DNA from: a virus | DNA length: 64,000 nucleotides | Direction: 5' to 3' (one strand) | IMG/VR virus record: IMGVR_UViG_3300030616_000506 | Location: 1-64,000 of that record | In this document: piece after piece, positions 1 to 7,683 of the stretch | How the letters are laid out: the number at the start of each line of letters is the position of its first letter | How positions within the stretch are numbered: the first letter of the stretch is position 1 | Translations under genes and position numbers: made by a program | The notes under the pieces: model-generated | What the model saw: the letters and a program-made list of their open reading frames with translations, nothing else | Database searches by the model: none | What the model was told of the DNA's origin: nothing

Positions 1-2
1 TT

Positions 3-110
3 ATGAAAAGTTATGCTCGTGTATATTATTATGGAGAGGAAATAAAATATTTAAACCTTTCTACGATAAGTATAAATAAGATGAATTCGTTAATTACGGA
101 GAGCCAATAG
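3..110 (+). CDS. short ORF at left edge, unknown
   Basis: A 35-codon frame opens with ATG at base 3 and stops with TAG at 108-110. The product is rich in Tyr, Ser and Lys and shows no motif I recognise. Only two bases lie upstream, so the frame may be the tail end of a longer gene that begins outside the window. No ribosome-binding site can be judged. It precedes the putative small terminase gene. Confidence 0.25.
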   Translation: MKSYARVYYYGEEIKYLNLSTISINKMNSLITESQ

Positions 111-174
111 CTAAGGCGGGAATGATGGTGGGAAACATTTTACTTATTCTATTCTATATTAATTAGATGATATA

Positions 175-732
175 ATGACTAAAGTTAATAAGATCGTAAA
201 AAATAAGATTGAATCCTTTGTAGATCCACTTTTAGATAATGGTTATAGTGTCTACACTATTTCAGATATGATTAAAGATAATTACTCTGATAATCCAGAT
301 TTAAAGAATGGATCTCATATGATGGTCCAACGATATAAGGAGCATAGAGATAAGAGTAAACTAATAGAGGTGGATCAATCTGGGGAGGATATGGTAGAAT
401 TCGTCAAACAAGAATATAGAGACACAGTCTCTTCCATTAGGAAGGAAATAAATAAATGGAAGAAGAGAAATGATGAATTATATAAAAAGGCTGAAACTGA
501 TGGTAGTATCTCGGATGTAGCTAAGGTTATAAAACAAGCTAATGATACTCTAATGAATGAACTAAAGGTCTCAGAGTCTAAACTGGACAGACTCGGTAGA
601 CAGATAAAGAGTATTGGAGACATAAACCAAAAGAAGGTCCAGAATTTAAATATTATAATGATAGGTTTGGCTAATAAGTTGTGTCCTGAATGCAAAAAAC
701 GAATTCTTGAAGAGTTAAGTAAACTAACATAA
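175..732 (+). CDS. putative terminase small subunit
   Basis: The protein has 185 residues. Residues 1-60 are helical and could form a DNA-binding helix-turn-helix. Residues 65-150 are charged and predicted to be coiled coil. The C-terminus has a CPEC motif near residue 170, and no second CxxC pair is visible for a full zinc site. The assignment to the small terminase subunit, which recognises viral DNA for packaging, rests on size, the helical and coiled-coil layout, and position just before the large terminase. No sequence signature proves it. An AT-rich stretch ending in TATATTAATTAG lies directly upstream, and there is no obvious ribosome-binding site. It could also be an unrelated DNA-binding protein. 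Confidence 0.4.
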   Translation: MTKVNKIVKNKIESFVDPLLDNGYSVYTISDMIKDNYSDNPDLKNGSHMMVQRYKEHRDKSKLIEVDQSGEDMVEFVKQEYRDTVSSIRKEINKWKKRNDELYKKAETDGSISDVAKVIKQANDTLMNELKVSESKLDRLGRQIKSIGDINQKKVQNLNIIMIGLANKLCPECKKRILEELSKLT

Positions 733-756
733 TGTTGAAACAAATTAGGAGGAAAT

Positions 757-1020
757 ATGATAAAACCCAAGAGTTACGTAGAAGTATCATCTTATGATAA
801 ATGGAAAACCGTAAAGAAATTCTTAACTGGTTTATTATTGGGTATAGCACCAACAGCTTTGTTATACACCATAAACTTTCTTGAACAAGAAGAATTTCCT
901 GAGGAGTATGCAGTTTATATTCCTTTAGCAGTAGCGATACTACATGCAGCAATGAATTTAGTTAAACACTATAATGATACTATACTGGTAGATCCAACAG
1001 ATGGAGAACCAGTTTGTTAG
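757..1020 (+). CDS. two-TM membrane protein, holin candidate
   Basis: The protein has 87 residues and two hydrophobic segments, roughly residues 24-44 (TGLLLGIAPTALLY) and 52-70 (VYIPLAVAILHAAMNLV). A short acidic linker separates them and the tails are charged. An AGGAGG ribosome-binding site sits just upstream of the ATG, one of the strongest in the window. Size and topology match small phage holins, which form lesions in the cytoplasmic membrane at the end of infection. No endolysin gene is recognisable nearby, so the lysis role is inference from topology only. A structural or superinfection-related membrane protein is equally possible. Confidence 0.4.
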   Translation: MIKPKSYVEVSSYDKWKTVKKFLTGLLLGIAPTALLYTINFLEQEEFPEEYAVYIPLAVAILHAAMNLVKHYNDTILVDPTDGEPVC

Positions 1021-1024
1021 ACTT

Positions 1025-1153
1025 ATGAAGAATCTAAAATGTCCGTTGAAATACGAACGTGAACTCGTTGAATCCTATGATAACATAAACCATGCCCATG
1101 GTTCTTTGACACGGGCGTATCCGCTGAATCCTATATTAATCGTAGATCAATAA
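1025..1153 (+). CDS. short ORF of 42 codons, unknown
   Basis: An ATG at 1025 opens a 42-residue frame that starts 4 bases after the previous stop codon and ends with TAA at 1151-1153. The product has no motif I recognise. Codon choice differs from its neighbours, with CCG, CGT, CTC and CGG that are otherwise rare in this genome. There is no clear ribosome-binding site. The stretch also contains a perfect inverted repeat at 1088-1103, so it may be a structured RNA or a regulatory leader instead of a gene. Confidence 0.25.
   Translation: MKNLKCPLKYERELVESYDNINHAHGSLTRAYPLNPILIVDQ
1088..1103. repeat. perfect 7-bp inverted repeat (AACCATG/CATGGTT)
   Basis: AACCATG at 1088-1094 is followed after two bases by its exact reverse complement at 1097-1103. 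The formal loop of two bases means the innermost pairs would open in RNA. It could be a protein-binding palindrome or a small hairpin in the leader between the holin-like gene and the terminase. The surrounding 1021-1229 region is relatively GC-rich for this genome. Confidence 0.4.
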
Positions 1154-1229
1154 TCTGAACCAAATGGTATGTAAACATTAAAGGGAAATGTTATGTTATT
1201 ATATGATAAATATGAGGAAAAAGGATAAT

Positions 1230-1346
1230 ATGGATATAGACAAATGGCTAGCAGATGCAGCTAAATGGATTTTACCATTTTTCGGTTTTCTGTTTATAGC
1301 AAAAACAATCTTTGGTCTATCATTCAGCTTAGGATTTGCTTTCTAA
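1230..1346 (+). CDS. single-TM small protein (38 aa)
   Basis: The ATG at 1230 follows an AAGGATA ribosome-binding-like sequence and opens a 38-residue frame ending with TAA at 1344-1346. After an amphipathic start (MDIDKWLADAAKWILPFF), residues 15-36 form one hydrophobic membrane segment. It may act with the two-TM protein upstream, for example as a second holin or antiholin. That is inferred only from size, topology and proximity. Confidence 0.4.
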   Translation: MDIDKWLADAAKWILPFFGFLFIAKTIFGLSFSLGFAF

Positions 1347-1382
1347 GGTCTGATTTATAGACTTTAAGGGAGAAACTTTTAA

Positions 1383-1415
1383 TATGTATTATGTTTTTTA
1401 TTTTCACTTAAACTT
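1383..1415 (+). promoter_or_regulatory. promoter-like leader of the terminase gene
   Basis: TATGTATTATGTTT at 1383-1396 recurs exactly at 11311-11324, after the major capsid gene, and in shortened form (TATTATGTTT) at 10250-10259, before it. The terminase ATG at 1416 has no ribosome-binding site in its immediate leader, so initiation may be leaderless or close to it. I read this as a candidate archaeal-type promoter region. Neither the TATA element nor a start site is proven. Confidence 0.3.
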
Positions 1416-3821
1416 ATGACTCAAAAAGAATTTGATGCACTGAAATACTCTATAGATCCTATAGCCTTTATGAAGGAAATATTAGGACTAAAGTGTGAGT
1501 GGTTTCATCAAGAGTGGTTAAAGTTATTTGAAGACAATAACTTTATTTCCTTATTAGCTCCAAGAGGACATGGTAAGGAAGAAGATATAAATACACCTAT
1601 ATTAACTCCAAATGGTTGGAAGAAAATGGGAGACCTTCTTATAGGAGATTATGTTATAGGCTCTGATGGCAAACCAACTAAAGTAATAGGAGTTTACCCT
1701 CAGGGAGTTAAAGAAGTATATAAAGTAGAAACGTCTGATGGTAGAAGTACAAGATGTGGGAAAGAACATCTATGGACAGTACAAACTCCTAGTAATACCA
1801 AAGATAAATTTATAACTAAAACTACATTAGAATTATCTAAGAATTATAAATCAAAAAGATTTGATAAACGTAATGGTAAACATTACATAGAATATAGACA
1901 CTTTATACCTACTGTATCTCCAATTGAATTTGAAGAGAAAAAATTATTGATAGAACCTTATACTCTAGGTGCTTGGTTAGGTGATGGAGACTCTAATGGT
2001 AATGGATTTACTACTGCAGATGAAGAAATATTAAGATATTTAAATTATGAGATTACTTCACGGAAGAGAAAATATCGTTATGGTCTTATAGGATTAAAAA
2101 CTCACTTAAAAGAATTAGGATTAATAAACAATAAGAGTATTCCAGAAGAATATTTATTTGCAAGTAAAGAGCAAAGGATTGCTTTGCTACAAGGATTGAT
2201 GGATACTGATGGTAATAATCAAACTGATGGTCATGTATTTGAATTTAATAATTCAAATTATGAATTGATAAATGGTGTTCTCGCTTTAATAAGAAGTCTG
2301 GGAGGCACAGGTAAACTTTCAGAAAGATACACATCTTATTCAGGATCAAATAATAAATTTAAGAGTTATAGAATTACTGGAAAAGTTCCGAAAAGTATAA
2401 TACCTTTTAGATTAAAAAGGAAAATAGAACAATGGAAAGGAAGTTTAAAAACTCGCTCTTCAATCATTAATATATCCAAAGATGGATATGCTGAATGTCA
2501 GTGTATACAAGTAGAAAATGAAGATGGTTTATATATAACAAAAGATTATCTTCTTACACATAACACTGTATTAGTAAGCTCTTATCTTACATGGAAAATT
2601 GTACAGGACCCCGATATTAGGATATTAACGGTCACCATTAATCAAGATAAAGCTAATGAAATGATGTCTCTATTGCAATCAGCTTTAGAGAGAAATGAAA
2701 GATTAATAGAAATATTTGGCCAACAGAAGGGATATTCTGATTGGTCTAGATCTACCCTAAGAGTTATGAGAGCTGGTAGATCAGGTAAAGCTCATAAAGA
2801 ACCCACCTTCACTGTAGTAGGTGTAACGGCATCTATGGTTGGTGGGCATTACGATATAATAATATTAGATGATATAACTGATCAAAACAATTCAAGAACT
2901 GAACATAGAAGAAGAGATTTAGTTGATTGGTATAATTCAACATTGACTCCTATGTTAGAACCTGAGGGAAAGATAATCTCTATAGGAACTAGATGGCATG
3001 AATCAGATATACATACCTACTTACAAAAATTACCAAACTTTGAATCAAAAATATATAAAGCTATATTGGATGATGAAAACAAGGAAGTCTTATGGCCAGA
3101 ACAGTGGACATACGACAAACTAATGGAAAGAAAATATGGAATGGGATCTCTTAGTTTTCAGATGCAATATCAAAATGAAATAATATCTCATGAAGATTCT
3201 CCTATAAAGAGAGAATGGGTTGAAAACTCTATAAATAAATATAAGATGATACCTCAACCCTTTGAAACATTCATGGGAGTAGATCTCTCATCTAAGGGTG
3301 AAGAGACAGATTACTTCACCATAACTATAATAGGAATCCATGAAGGTATGATATATATACTTGATGGACTAAGAACCAAGGCATCCTTATTTAAACAATT
3401 TGAGTTAATAAAATCTTATGACTCAAAGTGGCAACCCTCTAAGATAGGAATTGAACAAGCTGCACAACAGAAAATGATAGTAGATCAACTAGTAGAATCT
3501 ACCACTCTACCAATAATTCCTATAAAGTCATCTATCGTTAGCGATAGAATGTCTAGGGTTCAACGATTATCAGTTTTATTTGAAACAGGAAGAGTTTATT
3601 TAAATCCAAACCTAGAGGATTGGGCTAACGAGATGATATATTTTCCAAGAGGATCTCATGATGATACCATAGATTCTCTCTCATTTGCAATTCAAGCTTC
3701 ACAGTCTGATGAAGAAGAACATAAAATTGATTGGACTCAAGTTAAAGAAATGATAGTAACTAGAAAGGATGTGGGTACAAAACCCATTGTTAAGAGAGAT
3801 TATAGGATAACAAAAATATAG
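1416..3821 (+). CDS. terL: terminase large subunit with intein
   Basis: This is the ATP-driven DNA-packaging motor and nuclease. The precursor has 801 residues, of which 329 (55-383) are an intein, leaving a 472-residue terminase of ordinary size. The Walker A region is split: APRGHGK precedes the intein and TVLVSSYLTW follows it. Walker B is IIILDD at about residue 481. Nuclease acidic positions appear in GVDLSSKGEETDY near 620 and GSHDDTIDSL near 746. The intein thus interrupts the ATP-binding loop, and the enzyme should be inactive until splicing. An AGGAGG ribosome-binding site for the next gene overlaps the stop region. Confidence 0.92.
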   Translation: MTQKEFDALKYSIDPIAFMKEILGLKCEWFHQEWLKLFEDNNFISLLAPRGHGKEEDINTPILTPNGWKKMGDLLIGDYVIGSDGKPTKVIGVYPQGVKEVYKVETSDGRSTRCGKEHLWTVQTPSNTKDKFITKTTLELSKNYKSKRFDKRNGKHYIEYRHFIPTVSPIEFEEKKLLIEPYTLGAWLGDGDSNGNGFTTADEEILRYLNYEITSRKRKYRYGLIGLKTHLKELGLINNKSIPEEYLFASKEQRIALLQGLMDTDGNNQTDGHVFEFNNSNYELINGVLALIRSLGGTGKLSERYTSYSGSNNKFKSYRITGKVPKSIIPFRLKRKIEQWKGSLKTRSSIINISKDGYAECQCIQVENEDGLYITKDYLLTHNTVLVSSYLTWKIVQDPDIRILTVTINQDKANEMMSLLQSALERNERLIEIFGQQKGYSDWSRSTLRVMRAGRSGKAHKEPTFTVVGVTASMVGGHYDIIILDDITDQNNSRTEHRRRDLVDWYNSTLTPMLEPEGKIISIGTRWHESDIHTYLQKLPNFESKIYKAILDDENKEVLWPEQWTYDKLMERKYGMGSLSFQMQYQNEIISHEDSPIKREWVENSINKYKMIPQPFETFMGVDLSSKGEETDYFTITIIGIHEGMIYILDGLRTKASLFKQFELIKSYDSKWQPSKIGIEQAAQQKMIVDQLVESTTLPIIPIKSSIVSDRMSRVQRLSVLFETGRVYLNPNLEDWANEMIYFPRGSHDDTIDSLSFAIQASQSDEEEHKIDWTQVKEMIVTRKDVGTKPIVKRDYRITKI
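1578..2564 (+). mobile_element. class 3-like intein with LAGLIDADG endonuclease
   Basis: The element occupies residues 55-383 of the terminase precursor. Its first residue is Glu55, not the Cys, Ser or Ala seen in class 1 or 2 inteins. The Hint fold begins with NTPILTPNGWKKMGDLLIGD. It has the W-C-T set of class 3 inteins: Trp120 in the HLWTV block, Cys363 (or Cys361) in the AECQCIQV block, and Thr381 just before the terminal His-Asn. The +1 extein residue is Thr384. Two LAGLIDADG-like motifs, LGAWLGDGD near 184 and LLQGLMDTDG near 257, indicate a homing endonuclease in the middle. Whether it still cuts DNA cannot be told. Confidence 0.85.
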
Positions 3822-3830
3822 GAGGATATC

Positions 3831-4109
3831 ATGGAAGAAATCTACATAGGTTCTAAGGATATATCTAGATATATATCAGCTTGTTTCTACTCTCTAGGAA
3901 AGGATAAAGATATAAAGATTATAGCTAGGGGAAACAATATCAAGAGAGCTATCGATATATTAGCTATTCTTGTCAGAGATTATTTAGAGAATCCCGAATA
4001 TGATATAAAGGTAGGTAGTGAACCATTTGAAAAGAGAAATGTTTCTACCTTGGAGATTATATTATCCGGAACTAAGAAGGGTAATGTAAATAATAAGAAA
4101 GAAAAATAA
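3831..4109 (+). CDS. alba: Alba-type nucleic-acid-binding protein
   Basis: The protein has 92 residues and reads end to end as an Alba domain: EIYIGSKDISRYISACFYSL, then IIARGNNIKRAIDILAIL, then IKVGSE and NVSTLEIILSG. This matches the family pattern of IGKKPVMNYVLA, IKARGRAISKAVD, IRVGSE and VSTIEI. Alba proteins bind double-stranded DNA and RNA and are abundant in archaeal chromatin. The usual acetylated or DNA-contacting Lys pair is only partly kept. It sits between terminase and portal with an AGGAGG ribosome-binding site. A viral Alba could coat viral DNA before packaging or modify host chromatin. It is the best host clue in the window. Confidence 0.75.
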   Translation: MEEIYIGSKDISRYISACFYSLGKDKDIKIIARGNNIKRAIDILAILVRDYLENPEYDIKVGSEPFEKRNVSTLEIILSGTKKGNVNNKKEK

Positions 4110-4126
4110 AAAAAGAGGATTAATAT

Positions 4127-5416
4127 ATGGGAATATTAGGAAGTATTAGGGATAAATTCCCTCTTACTTTAAAAAAGAAAAAGAAATCAATATTTTTGGA
4201 TAGTAAGGGTAGATACAAAACCATTATAGCTACCGGTAAGACTTCTGGTGGTGGAGGTGTATCTGCAGCTCCAGAGAGGTCTGAAAAGGCTCTAAAGAAT
4301 TATAAAACATATTATGATGGAGAAAATACTGTCTTTGCTGCTATAAATACTACTGCTTGGAATGCTATAATGGTTGGATACAACCTAGTATCAGATGATA
4401 GTAAAGCTAGATTGTTCATCCAGAGGTATTTAGATGCACTAGATTTAGATGCAGTATTATTGGATAATGTTGTATATACCTTAATTTATGGAGACTCCTT
4501 TATAGAAATAGTAAGAAATTCTTCAGAAGATATTACTGATTTGAAGACCGTAGATCCAATAACTATGGTTGTTAATTATGATAAATTTGGAATGGTTACT
4601 GGTTACCAACAAAAGATTCAGGGGCAATTACAAAAAACTATTCTAAAACCAGGAGATATAATGCACTTAAAGTTCTTTTCCAATCCCAGTAACCCTTATG
4701 GTATGTCCATAATACAGCCATCCATGGATACTATTGATAGAAAAATACAAACTGATGATGCTTTAGCTAACGCTATTCTAAGACATGGAACAAGTAAATA
4801 TCTAGTAAAGGTAGGAACAGAAGAAGATATACCTGACTCAGAGGTATTTACGGATATTAAGAATGAATTGGAGGATATAACATCTACTAATGAATTTATT
4901 GTACCAGCATTAATAGATATAACTACAATAGATGAAAAGGGAGTTCAGGGAGTAGAGGAGTATTCCTCGTTATTTCAGACTCAATTAGTTATAGGAATGT
5001 TATGTCCAGAGGAAGCTTTGGGTTTAGGAAAAGGATCTACTGAAGCCACTGCTACCGTCAAACAAATAATGTATGAGAGATTTATAAGATCTATTCAATT
5101 TAAATTATCAACTCAAATAAAAAATGAAATAATAAATCCTATATTGGAAAAAAATGGATTTAAGAAAAATATAGTAAAGTTAAGGTTTAATTCAGTAACA
5201 GATTCTGATGAGGCTGTAAAATCTAAATGGTTAGGTAATCTTCTCAGAGGATATCCTCAAGGAAAACATCCCTTTACTATTAATGAAGTAAGATCAATGT
5301 TTGGCTACCCTCCAATAAAGGGTGGTGATGTTTTATCCCATACTACTCCAGAAGAAGGAGATGAAAAACCGGAGGAAGAAGAAATTGAGGAACCAAAACC
5401 AGAAGAAGAAGAATGA
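4127..5416 (+). CDS. portal protein
   Basis: The protein has 429 residues and lies directly downstream of the terminase and Alba genes. The phage portal pattern is clear: an early AAINTTAWNAI helix, LDNVVYTLIYGDSFIEI near residue 120, KPGDIMHLKF with NPYGMSII near 185-205, and a long C-terminal helix region. It should form the dodecameric ring at the unique capsid vertex through which DNA enters and to which the neck attaches. The last 25 residues are almost all Glu, Pro and Lys (for example EEEIEEPKPEEEE), an acidic tail typical of disordered ends. Confidence 0.85.
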   Translation: MGILGSIRDKFPLTLKKKKKSIFLDSKGRYKTIIATGKTSGGGGVSAAPERSEKALKNYKTYYDGENTVFAAINTTAWNAIMVGYNLVSDDSKARLFIQRYLDALDLDAVLLDNVVYTLIYGDSFIEIVRNSSEDITDLKTVDPITMVVNYDKFGMVTGYQQKIQGQLQKTILKPGDIMHLKFFSNPSNPYGMSIIQPSMDTIDRKIQTDDALANAILRHGTSKYLVKVGTEEDIPDSEVFTDIKNELEDITSTNEFIVPALIDITTIDEKGVQGVEEYSSLFQTQLVIGMLCPEEALGLGKGSTEATATVKQIMYERFIRSIQFKLSTQIKNEIINPILEKNGFKKNIVKLRFNSVTDSDEAVKSKWLGNLLRGYPQGKHPFTINEVRSMFGYPPIKGGDVLSHTTPEEGDEKPEEEEIEEPKPEEEE

Positions 5417-5435
5417 AAGAACATTACACTTTCCA

Positions 5436-5900
5436 ATGATTCCCTTTAAATACAATGATAAAATATTATCTAAATCCACTGATGCACGAATATATCAAGA
5501 TGCTATATTGTTAACTCCTGGAGAATTTACGGACTCTTTAAGTAGAAGTCCTGTTGTATATACGGAAGAGGCTATACAAAAATCAGCTGGAAAATGGTCT
5601 GAAAATTATTTAAACTTAGATCATTCATATGAAACTCTAAATAGATTAGGATTTATAAAAAATACCTATTACAAGGATGGAGCAGTTAGAGGAGATCTTT
5701 ATATATTTCCTATAACAAATAATGCTAAGGATACAATAGCTATGATAGATAACAATTTAGTAAATTGGTTATCAGTTGAATTAACTACGGAAGATTATTG
5801 GAATACAGAGGATAACAAAAGATATGCTGACAATATAGATTATATTGGAGCCGCTATAGTCTTACATCCAGCCGATCCAGATACTAGAATTAAAACATGA
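5436..5900 (+). CDS. prohead-protease-like protein
   Basis: I chose ATG at 5436 because an earlier in-frame ATG at 5322 lies inside the portal gene and would add a Lys/Asn/Arg-rich tail unlike the rest. The 154-residue product has the layout of phage capsid-maturation serine proteases: a beta-rich start, His in LNLDHSYETL with LGFIKN soon after, and Ser in WLSVELTTEDYW near residue 110. These would cleave scaffold and capsid precursors inside the prohead. A second protein with the same His and Ser arrangement is encoded at 8347-9786. One of the two may be inactive or have a different role. Confidence 0.5.
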   Translation: MIPFKYNDKILSKSTDARIYQDAILLTPGEFTDSLSRSPVVYTEEAIQKSAGKWSENYLNLDHSYETLNRLGFIKNTYYKDGAVRGDLYIFPITNNAKDTIAMIDNNLVNWLSVELTTEDYWNTEDNKRYADNIDYIGAAIVLHPADPDTRIKT

Positions 5901-6424
5901 TATATATATGCAAATGGTGTGGCAAGGAATTTGAGCAACCAAGTTATAGGAGAGTATATAAGAATAAATTTTGCTCTCTATCATGTTCAGTATCTTACAA
6001 GAATTCTAAGAATATTAAAGGAAAATTTATTCCATGCTCATATTGTAGTAAATTAGTTTGGGTAACTCCTAATAGAGAGAAAAAAATGGAGCATATATTC
6101 TGTAACAAAGAGCACGAAATGAAATGGAGAACTAAAGAAAACCATCCCAGATATCATGGTGGATATGACAGTAATTATGGAAGAGGTTGGAAAAGACAAA
6201 GAGATTTAGTTTTAGAAAGAGATAAGACTTGTAGGAATTGTGGAACTAATAAGAAATTGGAAGCTCATCATATAATACCTTTTCAATTATCAAAAGATAA
6301 TTCAATATCTAATCTAATAATTCTCTGTAAATCATGTCACTCAAGTATAGGAAATACTTACTGGAAATTAGAAAATCGTCCTAAATACTTTGAGAAAATA
6401 AATTCTATGAGGTTAAGATCATGA
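5897..6424 (+). CDS. HNH homing endonuclease with zinc fingers
   Basis: The protein has 175 residues. Two Cys4-type zinc motifs come first (CKWCGKEF with CSLSC, then CSYC with FCNKEHE). An HNH nuclease follows, with CRNCG, EAHHIIPF, NLIILCKSCHSSIG. The family nicks or cuts DNA and is often a selfish free-standing homing endonuclease in phages, though some HNH proteins take part in packaging. The start ATG overlaps the stop of the protease-like gene (ATGA), and the next gene overlaps its own stop in the same way. It has therefore settled into the operon without breaking translation coupling. Confidence 0.85.
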   Translation: MIYICKWCGKEFEQPSYRRVYKNKFCSLSCSVSYKNSKNIKGKFIPCSYCSKLVWVTPNREKKMEHIFCNKEHEMKWRTKENHPRYHGGYDSNYGRGWKRQRDLVLERDKTCRNCGTNKKLEAHHIIPFQLSKDNSISNLIILCKSCHSSIGNTYWKLENRPKYFEKINSMRLRS

Positions 6425-6573
6425 ATAAAGCTATAATTTGTTCTTTTATAAATAGATGTAAAAATTATCCAAAAAAATGCCAAGATTGTAAATGGAACTC
6501 AAATAATGAATTAGGAGATTTTCTATTATTAGAGACTGAAGATGGTAAGACAATTAGATATCTGGTGAACTAA
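6421..6573 (+). CDS. small Cys-rich protein (50 aa)
   Basis: The ATG at 6421 overlaps the stop codon of the HNH gene (ATGA) and opens a 50-residue frame ending with TAA at 6571-6573. Four cysteines at residues 7, 13, 20 and 23 (CSFINRC and CQDCKW) could bind one zinc ion. The short C-terminal half ends LETEDGKTIRYLVN. Tight coupling on both sides argues that it is translated. Its function is unknown. Confidence 0.5.
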   Translation: MNKAIICSFINRCKNYPKKCQDCKWNSNNELGDFLLLETEDGKTIRYLVN

Positions 6574-6575
6574 TT

Positions 6576-6893
6576 TTGATAGAAGATCCCATAAGAGTAA
6601 AGAATTGTCCCCTATGTAGAATATTTACCCATAAAGAAGTTGTAACAAAATTATATTGGCCCAATACTATAGAGGAGGTTCCAGACTCAGAATTTGTGAT
6701 AGTTGATTGTAAGAGTTGTAATATACCAATGGTAGTTCTAGGAGAACACGTTACATCCCTAAATAAAGAGTGTTGGGGAAGAATATTATATCGTACTAAA
6801 AATATATTTGGTAAAAATATAATATTAAGAACTAAAACTAGAACAATAAGAGATCATTGGCATGCACATATACAAAATATAAATAAATATTAA
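6576..6893 (+). CDS. zinc-ribbon protein with HIT-like end
   Basis: The frame has no ATG before residue 52, and TTG at 6576, three bases after the previous stop, is the likely start. The 105-residue product has CPLC near residue 11 and CKSC near residue 46, a probable zinc ribbon. PMVVLGEHVTSL follows, and near the end is HWHAHI, which has the H-x-H-x-H spacing of the histidine triad (HIT) motif. HIT proteins hydrolyse or transfer nucleotides. The match is short, so I call it HIT-like only. It lies between an HNH gene and head genes, and its role in the virus is unknown. Confidence 0.45.
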   Translation: MIEDPIRVKNCPLCRIFTHKEVVTKLYWPNTIEEVPDSEFVIVDCKSCNIPMVVLGEHVTSLNKECWGRILYRTKNIFGKNIILRTKTRTIRDHWHAHIQNINKY

Positions 6894-6897
6894 ATAT

Positions 6898-6990
6898 ATG
6901 AAATTTGATAGTAAGGTTATGTATAAATTAGGTTGGTTATCTCTAACAATAATAGCAATAGCCTATATAATAGATTATTTCTGGATATAA
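6898..6990 (+). CDS. single-TM micro-protein (30 aa)
   Basis: ATG at 6898 opens a 30-residue frame ending at 6990, two bases before the next gene. After MKFDSKVMYK comes one hydrophobic stretch (LGWLSLTIIAIAYIIDYFW), enough to cross a membrane once. The leader is AT-rich with no ribosome-binding site. Position and tight spacing support it, but its length makes chance possible. Confidence 0.35.
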   Translation: MKFDSKVMYKLGWLSLTIIAIAYIIDYFWI

Positions 6991-6992
6991 TT

Positions 6993-7451
6993 ATGCCAAC
7001 TCGTTGCGGCCTTAAGGACTCCAAGGGATATTTCTGCAGATGGGGATCTCATGGAAAGAAGTATTACTATAAAAAGGGAGATAAAGCATCCATGGAGAGA
7101 GCAAGAAAGAAAGCAGATAAACAGGGTGCTGCTGCACATGCATCTGGATATCAAGGATCCATAGAAAAGGCATCAGATATCCAATCCGTAAGATTTGATA
7201 AGAAGAAATTTAATAGAAACCAAGCTATATCCTGGGCTAAGTCTCATGATTTTAAATATAATGATGTAGAGGAAACTCCCAACCAGTGGAGATTAAGACA
7301 ATTCGATCCAAAAAAGTGTATAAGATCTGGAGGTATGAAGGAATTAGCTCCAGGTGTTATGGCCTATATTTGTCCAACATCATCTAAAGCAAAGAGTATC
7401 TTGGAATCATTAAAGTCTGAAATAAAAATTATCAAGGAAACCTGTAAATAA
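6993..7451 (+). CDS. conserved-type virion-region protein, unknown
   Basis: I start at ATG 6993 because the upstream extension from 6933 overlaps the membrane micro-protein in another frame. The 152-residue product begins MPTRCGLKDSKGYFCRWG, followed by KKYYYKKGDKASMERARKKA and a KQGAAAHASGYQ stretch. This K-Y-Y/K-A-x-x-Q-G-x-A-x-x-A-S-G pattern resembles short basic segments I associate with phage head-assembly proteins, but I cannot name the family. The centre and C-terminus include IRSGGMKELAPGVMAYICP. It could be a minor head or internal protein. Confidence 0.5.
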   Translation: MPTRCGLKDSKGYFCRWGSHGKKYYYKKGDKASMERARKKADKQGAAAHASGYQGSIEKASDIQSVRFDKKKFNRNQAISWAKSHDFKYNDVEETPNQWRLRQFDPKKCIRSGGMKELAPGVMAYICPTSSKAKSILESLKSEIKIIKETCK

Positions 7452-7481
7452 ATGTAAATAAAATATGGAGAGAGAAATATT

Positions 7482-7670
7482 ATGAGTTTATTGGGAGCTT
7501 ATAGAGCATCCGGAATATCTTCATCAGATACATTCTCTAACACAGTTATTAATATGACTGGATTCAAGCCTTCTGGTATAGGGGGAAACGCGATGGCAAC
7601 ATGTCTTTATGTATGGTCAGGCACTACTTCAACGGGAGATTGGGTTCCTCTAAGAAGGGAGTGGCTATAA
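7482..7670 (+). CDS. small hypothetical protein (62 aa)
   Basis: The product is rich in Ser, Thr and Gly and ends in an aromatic and basic stretch (GDWVPLRREWL). The same type of ending, GWLRVQAMSG with a final Trp pair, is seen in the small protein at 11365-11622, so the two may be distant relatives or share a trimer-like beta fold. An AGAGAG purine run precedes the ATG. Probably a minor virion protein. Confidence 0.45.
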   Translation: MSLLGAYRASGISSSDTFSNTVINMTGFKPSGIGGNAMATCLYVWSGTTSTGDWVPLRREWL

Positions 7671-7683
7671 ATATTAAATTGAT

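Noticed and set aside
1021-1229. tRNA or tRNA-like gene in the GC-richer leader
   Set aside because: No cloverleaf with a T-loop (GTTCRA) and matching acceptor stem could be drawn; only the simple palindrome at 1088-1103 is clear.
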